Assembly (NCBI GenBank): GCA_903884005.1 | Contig: CAISDA010000033.1 | Coordinates: 209,792 to 273,791, forward strand | DNA length: 64,000 nucleotides | Reading direction: 5' to 3' | Origin: an uncultured Ignavibacteriota bacterium | Lineage (GTDB): Bacteria; Bacteroidota; Ignavibacteria; UBA10030; UBA8401 | Program-made: the position numbers and the translations under genes | The notes under the pieces: model-generated | The model's input: the letters and a program-made list of their open reading frames with translations, nothing else | What the model was told of the DNA's origin: nothing | The model's database searches: none | In this document: piece after piece, positions 25,031 to 33,270 of the stretch | Position numbering within the stretch: position 1 is the first letter of the stretch | Layout of the letters: the number at the start of each line of letters is the position of its first letter

Positions 25031-27274
25031 TTATGTTCTGATCAAGTACTGAAACTTCAAGAAATATTGCCGCGCGGTAGTCCTTATTCCATAGGGCGTG
25101 GCAAAGTCTGTCATAGCGTATGTTGATCCGGCGTAAAAAATGGTCAGCGGATTCAGCTTATAGCTGACGAGCGGATACAGATCAATAGCTTTGTTGAACT
25201 GATCGTACTGTCCGATGACGCGAAGAAACAATTCCGGCGTGAATTGATACGTGCCCACGCCCCTGGCAATGTAACCGTCATAGAACAACTCGCCCGTGGC
25301 AACACTCGACAACCGCGCGCGCGAGTACGACAATTCGATGTAGAGCTGCGACGTCGGCCTCATCTGCGCGCTCAGCGAAACAGTGTGTCCCGTTCCCATC
25401 GAAGGCGCATCCGACCGGTTGATGAATCGGCCAATTGTGCCGTTGAAGAACAGCGCCAGCGAGCTGAGCGGACGCGAGCTGACGTTGCATTCGATCCGGT
25501 TGATATTGTTGAATTGGATTCCCTTGAAGAATTCATCGTTGACGAGAAACCACAGGATATTGATATTGGTCTGGCTCTTGAGCTGCGCCGACACTCCGGG
25601 CAGTAACCACTGCTCTTTCTTTTTGCCGCCGTAATTGAAGTGAAGGCCCTGGTCCGCATACAGAGACCATTGGTCTGCGGCCGTATTCACCGGATAGAAT
25701 GTGTACTGCTCGTACGACGAGGCCGTTCGCATATTGGTGTTCGGAACAAATCCATTCTGCGCCTGAAAGACCGGACTTCGATCCTGATACGAAATATTGA
25801 AACTCAGATCGCGGGCATCGCGGCGAAGGGAGATGAGTGCGGCCGTGCCGCCGTACTGTTCGCCGTCGAACGCTGCGGTATACCCCGTGGGCGCGAACGT
25901 TCTCGTTGTGCTCAGCAGCGTGCTGTCGTTCACTTCCTTCGTGTCCGAAAAAAACACCTCTCCGTTGAATGTGTAGCTGTCTGCGAAGCGGTATCCCCAA
26001 TCGACACCTGCGACATAATTATGCGACGCCACGGAATTCCGCGTCGTCACCATCGCTCCGGCGAATGTCTCCTTGCCAAAATCATACCGCGCGCGCGCCA
26101 CATTGGAAAACGACTCCAGATTGGTCGAAATGTAGTCGCTGCTTTCTTCGCCGGGAACAATGAACGGCGTATTTCTGTCCGACGCCGCGAGGTACGCATA
26201 CGACAACGGACCCGATTTTCCGTTCAATCGCGCCGAGCCGATCGGGTTATTGATTGTCCGGGAATAAAATATTTGCGTTTGATTCTTGAACATGTCCGAT
26301 CCCTGGAGGAAGAACGGGCGTTTCTCGGGATAGAACAGGGCATATGTCGAGTTCACGCTGATCTGCGCGGCATCCGATTCGACCTGACTGAAATCCGGGT
26401 TCACCACTCCCTCAATTGCCAGATCCGGGCTTGGTGAATATCGAAGGCCCCCGCCGATGCGGCCTTGTATTTTTCCATTTTCGAATGTGGATGCTGGGTC
26501 CGAATTGTCGCGGAGCGAACCGCTCTGCTGCCCGGCGACGTACGGGAGGATGTCGACGGATGTAACGGATTGAACGTCTGAGATGCCGGTGATAACGCCT
26601 CCCTGACAGGCGAAACAAGGATTATTCCGATCGTACGCCGTCCATGAGAACATGGAGCGGCTCGCTCTCGGATACACGCGGCCGAGCACCGCATACCATT
26701 GCTGTTCTCTCTGCGACGGGAATCGAATGCTCTTCAATGGGATCGCCAATTCCGCCGTCCACCCCGACTCATTCATGGCGGCGGCAGATTCCCAGATCGT
26801 ATCAAAGCTGTCGTCCTCATTGGTGGCCGTTTTTAAAAGGTCCATCTGAATGCCGTACGGATTGACGAAGAATTCGTAGGAGCGCTGAAAGTCGCCGTAT
26901 GTGTCCAGAACAACGGCCACAAAATCGTCGTCCGATATTTTGTCCCGGTCGGTAATGTGGGCTCGTATTGCGGAAGGATTCGAGTCGCTGCAGAAGAAGC
27001 CGAAATAGACATACTCCTGGTTGTAGAGTATCCTGGCCGTTGTTCGCTGCGGTGCGGGAATGTTCTCACCCGGTTGAATTTCAAACACGGCTTCGACCGG
27101 CTGCGCCAGATTCCAGCGCGGGTCATCGAGCTTCCCCGAGAGTTTCATATTCCCATCGATGCGGACGGCGCGGATCGACGGTCGTATTGCTGTCACCGGT
27201 TCGTCCGCCAGAAGAGAGAGGCGAAGGGTGACGCTGAGAAGAAACAGGAACGCACAGCTGCGAAACGAGGGCAT
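25031..27274 (-). CDS. DUF5916-type outer-membrane barrel with CBM9-like N-domain
   Basis: The 747-residue protein has a signal peptide, then a carbohydrate-binding family 9-like domain (about 35-210) with IDGNMKLSGKLDDPRWNLA, YVYFGFFCSDSNPSAIRAH and YEFFVNPYGIQ. From about 215 to the end are aromatic, alternating strands ending FLKFQYLIRT, typical of an outer-membrane barrel. The combination is that of DUF5916 proteins, common in Bacteroidota and of unproven function, perhaps binding or moving a glycan or peptide. It stands alone with 160 nt and 334 nt flanks. The YPEKRPFFLQG segment is a family hallmark. Confidence 0.85.
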   Translation of the reverse strand: MPSFRSCAFLFLLSVTLRLSLLADEPVTAIRPSIRAVRIDGNMKLSGKLDDPRWNLAQPVEAVFEIQPGENIPAPQRTTARILYNQEYVYFGFFCSDSNPSAIRAHITDRDKISDDDFVAVVLDTYGDFQRSYEFFVNPYGIQMDLLKTATNEDDSFDTIWESAAAMNESGWTAELAIPLKSIRFPSQREQQWYAVLGRVYPRASRSMFSWTAYDRNNPCFACQGGVITGISDVQSVTSVDILPYVAGQQSGSLRDNSDPASTFENGKIQGRIGGGLRYSPSPDLAIEGVVNPDFSQVESDAAQISVNSTYALFYPEKRPFFLQGSDMFKNQTQIFYSRTINNPIGSARLNGKSGPLSYAYLAASDRNTPFIVPGEESSDYISTNLESFSNVARARYDFGKETFAGAMVTTRNSVASHNYVAGVDWGYRFADSYTFNGEVFFSDTKEVNDSTLLSTTRTFAPTGYTAAFDGEQYGGTAALISLRRDARDLSFNISYQDRSPVFQAQNGFVPNTNMRTASSYEQYTFYPVNTAADQWSLYADQGLHFNYGGKKKEQWLLPGVSAQLKSQTNINILWFLVNDEFFKGIQFNNINRIECNVSSRPLSSLALFFNGTIGRFINRSDAPSMGTGHTVSLSAQMRPTSQLYIELSYSRARLSSVATGELFYDGYIARGVGTYQFTPELFLRVIGQYDQFNKAIDLYPLVSYKLNPLTIFYAGSTYAMTDFATPYGIRTTARQYFLKFQYLIRT

Positions 27275-27473
27275 GGCACATGTTGCCTTTTACTGATTGC
27301 AGTTGACGATGACTTCGACGATTACGTACTATACTGGAATTCCTGCGAATTGTTGCATCGTGCACATGCCGTTACGATAAACACACAATATGATCGTCGT
27401 CGCCTCGGTCACCATTCTCTCAGGGTTGGCAATGGTTTTGCCTATTCGAGGTATTGCAAATGCCGGGCACACT

Positions 27474-27505
27474 AAAAAAAACACCCGAAACGCATGTTCC
27501 GGGTG
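27474..27505 (-). terminator. Intrinsic terminator of lipoprotein copy A
   Basis: On the minus strand a 10-bp stem (27505-27496 with 27491-27482, one G.U pair) and a 4-nt loop are followed by eight U residues (27481-27474). It lies about 100 nt past the stop codon. Confidence 0.85.
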
Positions 27506-27529
27506 CTTCAAGTGTATGAACTTCGGGAC

Positions 27530-27555
27530 GGGCACGGGAAGACGAACCCGTGCCC
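27530..27555 (-). other. Perfect 9-bp 3'-UTR hairpin of copy A
   Basis: GGGCACGGG (27530-27538) pairs with CCCGTGCCC (27547-27555). It lies between the stop codon and the terminator and has no U-run. Copy B keeps a shorter version near 30530-30550, so it may be a 3'-end stabilising element. Confidence 0.5.
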
Positions 27556-27608
27556 TGTTGACACCCCAATGTAACTGTGGTCTTAATGCCGCCTGAGGTC
27601 AGCGCACA

Positions 27609-29309
27609 TTAATTGCATGCATCCGTCGTCAAAAGATAATATTGTAGCACGATCGGAGACACAGTAGCATCCACTCGAATCACCTGGATGTCGGCTCCGC
27701 TGATCACCGGCACGCCGTTGGCGTCCACAGCCAGAGTGGCTTGGTAGTCTTTTCCGTTGTATCTGCTGCTTACCACATAATTTCCCGCCTTCCGAAGAAA
27801 GAGCCGCGCTTCCCCGGTATTGCTCAATGTGATATTGCCCAAAATTCGATTGCCCATATATTGATATCCAGACTCATCGGATATCGTGACCACCGTGCCT
27901 CCGGGTATGATCTCCTTGGTCGCATCGTTCGGACACTTACCTTTCACCAACACATCGTATATGCGGACATCGGCCGGCGCTTGATATTCGATCGCATTGG
28001 TGCCGGATGAAAGGGACTTCATCGCCGACAACCGAATGTCATCATTTCCCGCAACCCGCAAGTATGCATACTTGACATAACCTGCGGCAAATGGCAAGTA
28101 AGTGAAGGATTTTGAATAGCCGATGTCTCGAACGGAAGAGACTTCCCCATAAAAGCCGAACGGTGTAATACCATCATTCACAACGAGCTCAATCGGCGCC
28201 TTGGTGAAATCCCACGTATTGAAACTGGCACCTAAAGTAATAGTACTGGAAGTTGATTGGTATTGTTGGAAAAAGTTAAATGAAGTATTACCAGGTATTT
28301 GAATGTTTAAAAAGGCTGACCACCCGACAATATTAATGGCAACCTGTTTCACCGAATTGGATATTTTCGGTGAGGCAACAGAAACGTATTGAGCTTCACC
28401 CGTTTTCACGAGCTGTCCGGTCGCGGGATCAGTATACCCCATCTGTAATTTATCACCCAGCACAAATGATGCGCCCGTTAAAGGATTTTTGAATGTATTA
28501 TCGACCGGAATAAAGACCTGGCTGCCGACGGGACTGGCAACCTTACCGGATGGATCCGTCACCGTGACTGACAGGGACAGCAATGTATTGGAGGTTGTAG
28601 TACCGTTTGTCACTACACCCTGGGGAATGAGTCCTGCCGCCTTAGGATAAAACACCGTCGTGGCAACGGTGAGCTTGCCGGTGAGGGCGCTGCCCGATGC
28701 GTCTTTTAATATTGTGCCCTGCGGAATTGTGACCTGGCTTCCTGCAGTTGTCTGCACCGCGATCGGCGCCGTCGTCTTTCCCGTGTTATCCGAAGAAACT
28801 GCCGTCGGAGTGGACGTCTGCTCGATGCCCGCTGCGGCCATGTCCGTCTTCTTGACCATATTCACGACAAACACCTGGGGCCCGCCCGATGTGATCGTGA
28901 TCGGATAATCGACACTCATATATGCAGCCGATGTGATCTTGAGTATCAGTTTCACCGGGCTCGCAACCGAAAAAGTGGTGCCGTTCTGTATCGCAAATGT
29001 CAGGAAGCCGTGATTGACCGTAGCCGATGTCAGCTTGTTGTTGACCTCGTCTGTGACCTTGCCGGCGTCCTGGCCCTGAATTGCAACAGTGACAATTGAT
29101 GAGGCCACGCCGCCTGTCACGACGTCATTCAGCGTCACGGACACCGTGTTGTCGCGTGTGATGGTGTTCACGATAACTTTTAGATCCTTGGTCGGATCGT
29201 TGATCTGGCAACCCGAGATCAGAAATATGGTAATTGCCGCTGCCGCCACTATCCTGGCCGATACCCTGGCCGATACCCTGGATGGAAATGAAATTCTGCT
29301 CTTTGTCAT
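27609..29309 (-). CDS. Large beta-rich lipoprotein, duplicated pair copy A
   Basis: The 566-residue protein has a lipoprotein signal with ISGCQINDP. An N-terminal Ig-like domain (TRDNTVSVTLNDVV) follows, then QVTIPQGTILKDASG and KLTVATTVFYPK segments around residues 190-230, and a C-terminal domain ending IVLQYYLLTTDAC. I recognise no named family. AAGGAG overlaps the stop of the barrel gene, 11 nt before the ATG, so translation is coupled. Compared with copy B it has an extra 12-bp repeat in the signal region and a divergent stretch about residues 325-450. A barrel plus large lipoprotein suggests a surface complex (inference). Confidence 0.8.
   Translation of the reverse strand: MTKSRISFPSRVSARVSARIVAAAAITIFLISGCQINDPTKDLKVIVNTITRDNTVSVTLNDVVTGGVASSIVTVAIQGQDAGKVTDEVNNKLTSATVNHGFLTFAIQNGTTFSVASPVKLILKITSAAYMSVDYPITITSGGPQVFVVNMVKKTDMAAAGIEQTSTPTAVSSDNTGKTTAPIAVQTTAGSQVTIPQGTILKDASGSALTGKLTVATTVFYPKAAGLIPQGVVTNGTTTSNTLLSLSVTVTDPSGKVASPVGSQVFIPVDNTFKNPLTGASFVLGDKLQMGYTDPATGQLVKTGEAQYVSVASPKISNSVKQVAINIVGWSAFLNIQIPGNTSFNFFQQYQSTSSTITLGASFNTWDFTKAPIELVVNDGITPFGFYGEVSSVRDIGYSKSFTYLPFAAGYVKYAYLRVAGNDDIRLSAMKSLSSGTNAIEYQAPADVRIYDVLVKGKCPNDATKEIIPGGTVVTISDESGYQYMGNRILGNITLSNTGEARLFLRKAGNYVVSSRYNGKDYQATLAVDANGVPVISGADIQVIRVDATVSPIVLQYYLLTTDACN
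29254..29281 (-). repeat. 12-bp tandem repeat in the signal-peptide coding region of copy A
   Basis: CTGGCCGATACC occurs twice plus CTGG, coding SARVSARI in the n-region of the lipoprotein signal. Copy B has no repeat here. It is an in-frame expansion of four residues per unit, probably by slippage. Confidence 0.75.
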
Positions 29310-29323
29310 TATGATGATTCTCC

Positions 29324-29980
29324 TTAAAATTTATATGAAAGGCCGAGTGAGACAACGGGATAGAACTTGAACCAATTCAAGTTCGATGCAACAACAGCTT
29401 CCTGTTCGGGCGACGCAGAGGGCGCAAGCAGTCCGGTTGCCGTCATGGACACTTTCGGAGCGCCCTGGTAGTATGCGCCTACATCCATCACGAAGCCAAG
29501 CCCTTTGTCGCCCGCGGTCGGGTTGCCGATGCCGATACCGATGTAGGGAGCGACCTTGTTGAAGGCGAGGTCGATGCCGATCGTGCCGAGATTGTCCTTG
29601 TTATAGACATCACCGCCGATCGTTTTTGAGATCGTCGGTATTGCCGTGACCACCGGCTTATTCAGATTCACGACAGCCCCCCCTGTCACATGCAGCGATG
29701 TCGATTGGAACGGGTACCAGTCGCCTAACAGGGCCACCGATGACAGGTCCAATTTCGCGTTCATTTCATAGTCCTGTCCTTGCTGCACACCGGACTGGTA
29801 CGTATAGCTGAACATCGAACCGCCCAACCGAAGGTTGAATGAAGGGCCGAACGATCTGTACACTTCAACATTCACACCAAGCGTACTGAGTTTAACCGAT
29901 GCTGCATAGTCCTGAGCAAAGAGATTGCCGGACAGCAGAAGAAGGGTGCAGAGCGTTGCAACTGCTTGTTTTATTTTCAT
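29324..29980 (-). CDS. Small outer-membrane beta-barrel protein, copy A
   Basis: This 218-residue precursor has signal MKIKQAVATLCTLLLLSGNLFAQ. About eight to ten amphipathic strands follow (FNLRLGGSMFSYTY, YIGIGIGNPTAG, FVMDVGAYYQG), ending FYPVVSLGLSYKF; a terminal Phe is the normal last residue of outer-membrane barrels. AAGGTG lies 5 nt before the ATG. It is translated just ahead of the lipoprotein. Copy B differs by about a dozen residues, mostly conservative. Function unknown. Confidence 0.85.
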   Translation of the reverse strand: MKIKQAVATLCTLLLLSGNLFAQDYAASVKLSTLGVNVEVYRSFGPSFNLRLGGSMFSYTYQSGVQQGQDYEMNAKLDLSSVALLGDWYPFQSTSLHVTGGAVVNLNKPVVTAIPTISKTIGGDVYNKDNLGTIGIDLAFNKVAPYIGIGIGNPTAGDKGLGFVMDVGAYYQGAPKVSMTATGLLAPSASPEQEAVVASNLNWFKFYPVVSLGLSYKF

Positions 29981-30061
29981 GCGACACCTTTTTGAATAGT
30001 GACAAATGACCGTAGAACGTTGAATTAATTGACTCTTTGAACATCGTTGCTCTTAAACGAA

Positions 30062-30103
30062 AAAAGCCGCTATCGAACGCTTCACGCATTCTCCAGAGGC
30101 TTC
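30062..30103 (-). promoter_or_regulatory. Structured leader element of copy A
   Basis: The minus-strand RNA has an outer stem GAAGCC/GGCUUU and an inner GAAUGC-GUGAA-GCGUUC hairpin, about 80 nt before the barrel ATG. The U-rich 3' arm (GGCUUUUUU) could terminate transcription. The same fold is kept in copy B with changes that preserve pairing as G.U wobbles. Confidence 0.45.
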
Positions 30104-30471
30104 ATCACAGATTCCTTCCGCACACTTCTGCCTGTCTGGGAGTTCCGTAGACAACAATCGTAACAGCTCATGCCGAAAATGTCTTTATCTGCAACACATG
30201 GTCCAGTGTTCACCATGAGCTATTGAATTATTGAACCAATGGAACGGAGCAAAAGTTCCCATGATTGTAAATACACGTAACTACCACCCGAAACATATCA
30301 CCCGAAACTGCTCCGATTTACGCTTTTCAGGCGCATACGATAGCGGTATTCCTTTCATCCGAGGGCTGGGGTATTTTTTTTACCATGGGAGGAACGTGGA
30401 GAAGCGCAGATTGTTTTGACGATAGTGTTGAGCGGCGATTTGTTGATGTGATGTCCAGACCGGATACACCC

Positions 30472-30505
30472 AAAAAAAAGCACCCGAAACGCAGGTTCCG
30501 GGTGC
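30472..30505 (-). terminator. Intrinsic terminator of lipoprotein copy B
   Basis: On the minus strand, an 11-bp stem (30505-30495 with 30490-30480) with a 4-nt loop is followed by eight U residues (30479-30472). The sequence is almost the same as the copy A terminator. Confidence 0.85.
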
Positions 30506-30605
30506 TTCATGTTGGGCAGCTTCGGGGCAGGCACGGAAAGACGAACCCGTGCGCCGTGAAAACCCCTCTATTGTTTGTCTTAGTGCCGACCGACGTCAGC
30601 GCACA

Positions 30606-32294
30606 TTATTTGTTGCATGCATCCGTCGTCAAGAGATAATATTGCAGCACGATCGGAGATACAGTAGCGTCCACTCGAATCACCTGAATGTCGGCTCCGC
30701 TGATCACCGGCACGCCGCTGGCGTCGACCGTCAGCGTGGCTTCATAGTCTACATCATTGTAGCTGCTGCGCACTGTATATTTTCCCGCCTGCCGAAGGAA
30801 GAGCCGTGCTTCCCCGGTATTGTTCAATGTGATATTGCCCATAATTTGATATCCCGTCTCATCGTACACCGTAACCACCGTGCCTCGGGGAACGATCTCC
30901 TTGGTCCCATCGTTCGGACACTTCCCTTTCACCAACACATCGTACACGCGCACATTGGCCGGCGCTACATATTCCATCACATTGCTACTCGTGACAAGGA
31001 GCTTAGTAGCCGACAACCGAACGTCATCATTTCCCGCAACCCGCAAGTATGCATTCTTGTTTAAGGTTATACCCGGATAAATATTGATGGATTTTGAATA
31101 GCCGATCCCCCCAACGGAATAGACATCCCCCATAACGCCGTACGGTACATAAACAGAATTCACAACGAGCTCCATTGGCGCCTTGGTGAAATCCCACGAA
31201 TTGAAACTGGCAGCTAAAGTAATAGTTGCGGATATTATTTGGTAGTCTTGGAAAAAGTTAATCGAAGCATTAAAGTAATTCGCAGTATTACTCAGTAAAT
31301 TTAGTGGAATGCTAGGCCAAATGGATGTAAAACCACCCAAAGCTAGGCCAACCTGTTTCACCGAATTGGATATTTTCGATGAGGTAACAGAAACGTATTG
31401 AGCTTCACCCGTTTTCACGAGCTGTCCGGTCGCGGGATCGGTATACCCCATCTGTAATTTATCACCGAGAACGAATGAGGCACCGGTTAAAGGATTTTTG
31501 ACTGTATTATCGACAGGAATAAAGATCTGGCTGCCGGCGGGACTGGCAACCTTACCGGATGGATCCGTCACCGTTACTGACAGGGACAGCAACGTATTGG
31601 AGGATGTAGTACCGGTTGTCACTACACCCTGGGGAATGAGTGCTGCCGCCTTAGGATAAAACACCGTCGTGGCAACGGTGAGTTTGCCGCTGAGGGCGCT
31701 GCCCGATGCGTCTTTTAATATTGTGCCCTGCGGAATTGTGACCTGGCTTCCTGCAGTCGTCTGCACCGCGATCGGCGCCGTCGTCTTTCCCGTGTTATCC
31801 GAAGAAACTGCCGTCGGAGTAGACGTCTGCTCGATGCCCGCAGTGGCCATGTCCGTCTTCTTGACCATATTCACAACAAAGACCTGGGGCCCGCCCGATG
31901 TGATCGTGATCGGATAATCGACATTCATATATGCAGCCGATGTGATCTTGAGGATCAGTTTCACCGGGCTCGCGGCCGAAAAAGTGGTGCCGTTCTGTAT
32001 TGCAAACGTCAGGAACCCGTGATTGACCGTAACCGATGTCAGCTTGTTGTTGACCTCGTCTGTGACCTTGCCGGCATCCTGGCCCGTAATTGCAACAGTG
32101 ACAATTGATGAAGGCACGCCGCCCGTCAGGACGTCATTCAGCGTCACGGACACCGTATTGTCGCGTGTGATCGTATTGACAATAACCTTGAGGTCTTTTG
32201 TCGGATCGTTGATCTGGCAGCCGGAGATCAGAAATAGGGTAATTGCCGCTGCCGCCGCTATCCTGGATGAGAATGAAATTCTGCTCTGTGTCAT
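30606..32294 (-). CDS. Large beta-rich lipoprotein, duplicated pair copy B
   Basis: This 562-residue lipoprotein (ISGCQINDP) is nearly identical to copy A for about the first 320 residues (VTIPQGTILKDASGSA, FIPVDNTVKNPLTGASF). It then diverges in length and sequence through about residue 440 and becomes similar again to the end (DIQVIRVDATVSPIVLQYY). AAGGAG lies across the barrel stop as in copy A. Conserved ends with a variable middle suggest a ligand-facing or exposed region under different selection. No family name recognised. Confidence 0.8.
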   Translation of the reverse strand: MTQSRISFSSRIAAAAAITLFLISGCQINDPTKDLKVIVNTITRDNTVSVTLNDVLTGGVPSSIVTVAITGQDAGKVTDEVNNKLTSVTVNHGFLTFAIQNGTTFSAASPVKLILKITSAAYMNVDYPITITSGGPQVFVVNMVKKTDMATAGIEQTSTPTAVSSDNTGKTTAPIAVQTTAGSQVTIPQGTILKDASGSALSGKLTVATTVFYPKAAALIPQGVVTTGTTSSNTLLSLSVTVTDPSGKVASPAGSQIFIPVDNTVKNPLTGASFVLGDKLQMGYTDPATGQLVKTGEAQYVSVTSSKISNSVKQVGLALGGFTSIWPSIPLNLLSNTANYFNASINFFQDYQIISATITLAASFNSWDFTKAPMELVVNSVYVPYGVMGDVYSVGGIGYSKSINIYPGITLNKNAYLRVAGNDDVRLSATKLLVTSSNVMEYVAPANVRVYDVLVKGKCPNDGTKEIVPRGTVVTVYDETGYQIMGNITLNNTGEARLFLRQAGKYTVRSSYNDVDYEATLTVDASGVPVISGADIQVIRVDATVSPIVLQYYLLTTDACNK

Positions 32295-32308
32295 TAGGAT
32301 GATTCTCC

Positions 32309-32965
32309 TTAAAATTTATATGAAAGGCCGAGTGAGACAACGGGATAGAACTTGAACCAATCCAGGTTCGTTGCAACGATCGCTTCCTGTTCCGGCGATG
32401 CCGAGGGTGCAAGCAGTCCTGTTGCCTTCATGGACACTTTCGGAGGCCCCTGGTAGTACGCGCCGATGTCCATCACGAAGCCGAGTCCTTTATCGCCGGC
32501 GGTGGGGTTGCCGATACCGATGCCAATGTAGGGAGCAACCTTGTTGAAGGAGAGGTCGATCCCGATCGTGCCGAGATTGTCCTTGTTATACACATCCCCG
32601 CCGATCGTTTTTGTGATCGTCGGTATCGCCGTGACCACGGGCTTGTTCAGATTCACGACCGCCCCTCCTGTGACATGGAGCGAGGTCGATTCGAACGGGT
32701 ACCAGTCGCCCAACAGGGCCACCGATGACAGGTCCAGTTTCGCGTTCATCTCATAATCCTCCCCTTGTTTGACACCGGACTGGTACGTATAGCTGAACAT
32801 CGAACCGCCCAACCGAAGGTTGAATGAAGGGCCGAACGATCTGTACACTTCAACATTCACACCAAGCGTACTGAGTTTAACCGATGCTGCATAGTCCTGG
32901 GCAAAAAGATTGCCGGAGAGCAGAAGAAGGGTGCACAGCGTTGCAACTGCTTGTTTTATTTTCAT
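32309..32965 (-). CDS. Small outer-membrane beta-barrel protein, copy B
   Basis: The 218-residue precursor has the same signal peptide and strand pattern as copy A, again ending in SYKF. Differences are scattered (for example KQGE for QQGQ and PPKVSMK for APKVSMT). AAGGTG lies 5 nt before the ATG. It is first of a two-gene unit with the lipoprotein (14-nt gap). It is expected in the outer membrane; substrate or partner unknown. Confidence 0.85.
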   Translation of the reverse strand: MKIKQAVATLCTLLLLSGNLFAQDYAASVKLSTLGVNVEVYRSFGPSFNLRLGGSMFSYTYQSGVKQGEDYEMNAKLDLSSVALLGDWYPFESTSLHVTGGAVVNLNKPVVTAIPTITKTIGGDVYNKDNLGTIGIDLSFNKVAPYIGIGIGNPTAGDKGLGFVMDIGAYYQGPPKVSMKATGLLAPSASPEQEAIVATNLDWFKFYPVVSLGLSYKF

Positions 32966-33270
32966 GCGACACCTTTTTTAAAATAGTGACAAATGACCAT
33001 ATAACGTGGAATTAATTACATTATGAAACATCTCTGTTCTTAAACAAAAGAAGCCCCGATCGAATGCTTCACGCATTCTCCAGAGGCTTCGTCACGATTC
33101 TTTCCGCCCAATTGCGCCTGTCTGGGAGTTTTCTTATAGCATCAATATAAATAGCCCCCGCCACAAATTCATCAAAATAAAAAAATATTCTGAACCTGAG
33201 CTGCTCTGTGTGCAGCCTATCGCAGCGAATGAACGTTCCCAGTCTGCACAAAAAAATGCATTGTTCAACG
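32966..33270. other. Leader of barrel copy B and 3' region of GH2
   Basis: The 305 nt hold the conserved leader hairpin at 33050-33090 and AT-rich DNA after the GH2 stop codon. No separate terminator for GH2 was seen, so the hairpin might serve that purpose. No gene is visible. Confidence 0.5.
33050..33090 (-). promoter_or_regulatory. Structured leader element of copy B
   Basis: The inner hairpin GAATGC-TTCAC-GCATTC (33062-33078) is perfect, enclosed by GAAGCC (33050-33055) and GGCTTC (33085-33090). It lies about 85 nt before the barrel ATG. The fold is shared with copy A. It does not match a riboswitch class that I know. Confidence 0.45.

Larger units (their letters stand above)
27275..27608. 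other. Intergenic region with terminator and second hairpin
   Basis: This 334-nt stretch holds the 3' region of lipoprotein copy A: a perfect 9-bp hairpin (27530-27555) and an intrinsic terminator (27474-27505). The remaining 200 nt up to the DUF5916-type gene start should hold its promoter, but I see no clear consensus. Confidence 0.5.
27474..30144 (-). repeat. Tandem duplication, copy A (barrel + lipoprotein + terminator)
   Basis: This unit of about 2.67 kb matches 30472-33130 in gene order, leader hairpin, both coding regions and terminator. The copies are separated by about 330 nt of unrelated DNA. Barrel genes differ at roughly a dozen residues, whereas the C-terminal half of the lipoproteins differs strongly. 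Confidence 0.9.
29981..30605. other. Gap between the two duplicated units
   Basis: The 625 nt contain the leader of barrel copy A with a conserved hairpin (30062-30103), about 330 nt of unique DNA with no convincing gene (30145-30471), and the terminator and 3' hairpin of lipoprotein copy B (30472-30550). Short frames here lack ribosome sites. Confidence 0.55.
30472..33130 (-). repeat. Tandem duplication, copy B (barrel + lipoprotein + terminator)
   Basis: The counterpart of 27474-30144 has identical layout. It is preceded on the minus strand by the GH2 gene, which is not duplicated, so copy B is probably at the ancestral position (inference). Confidence 0.9.
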
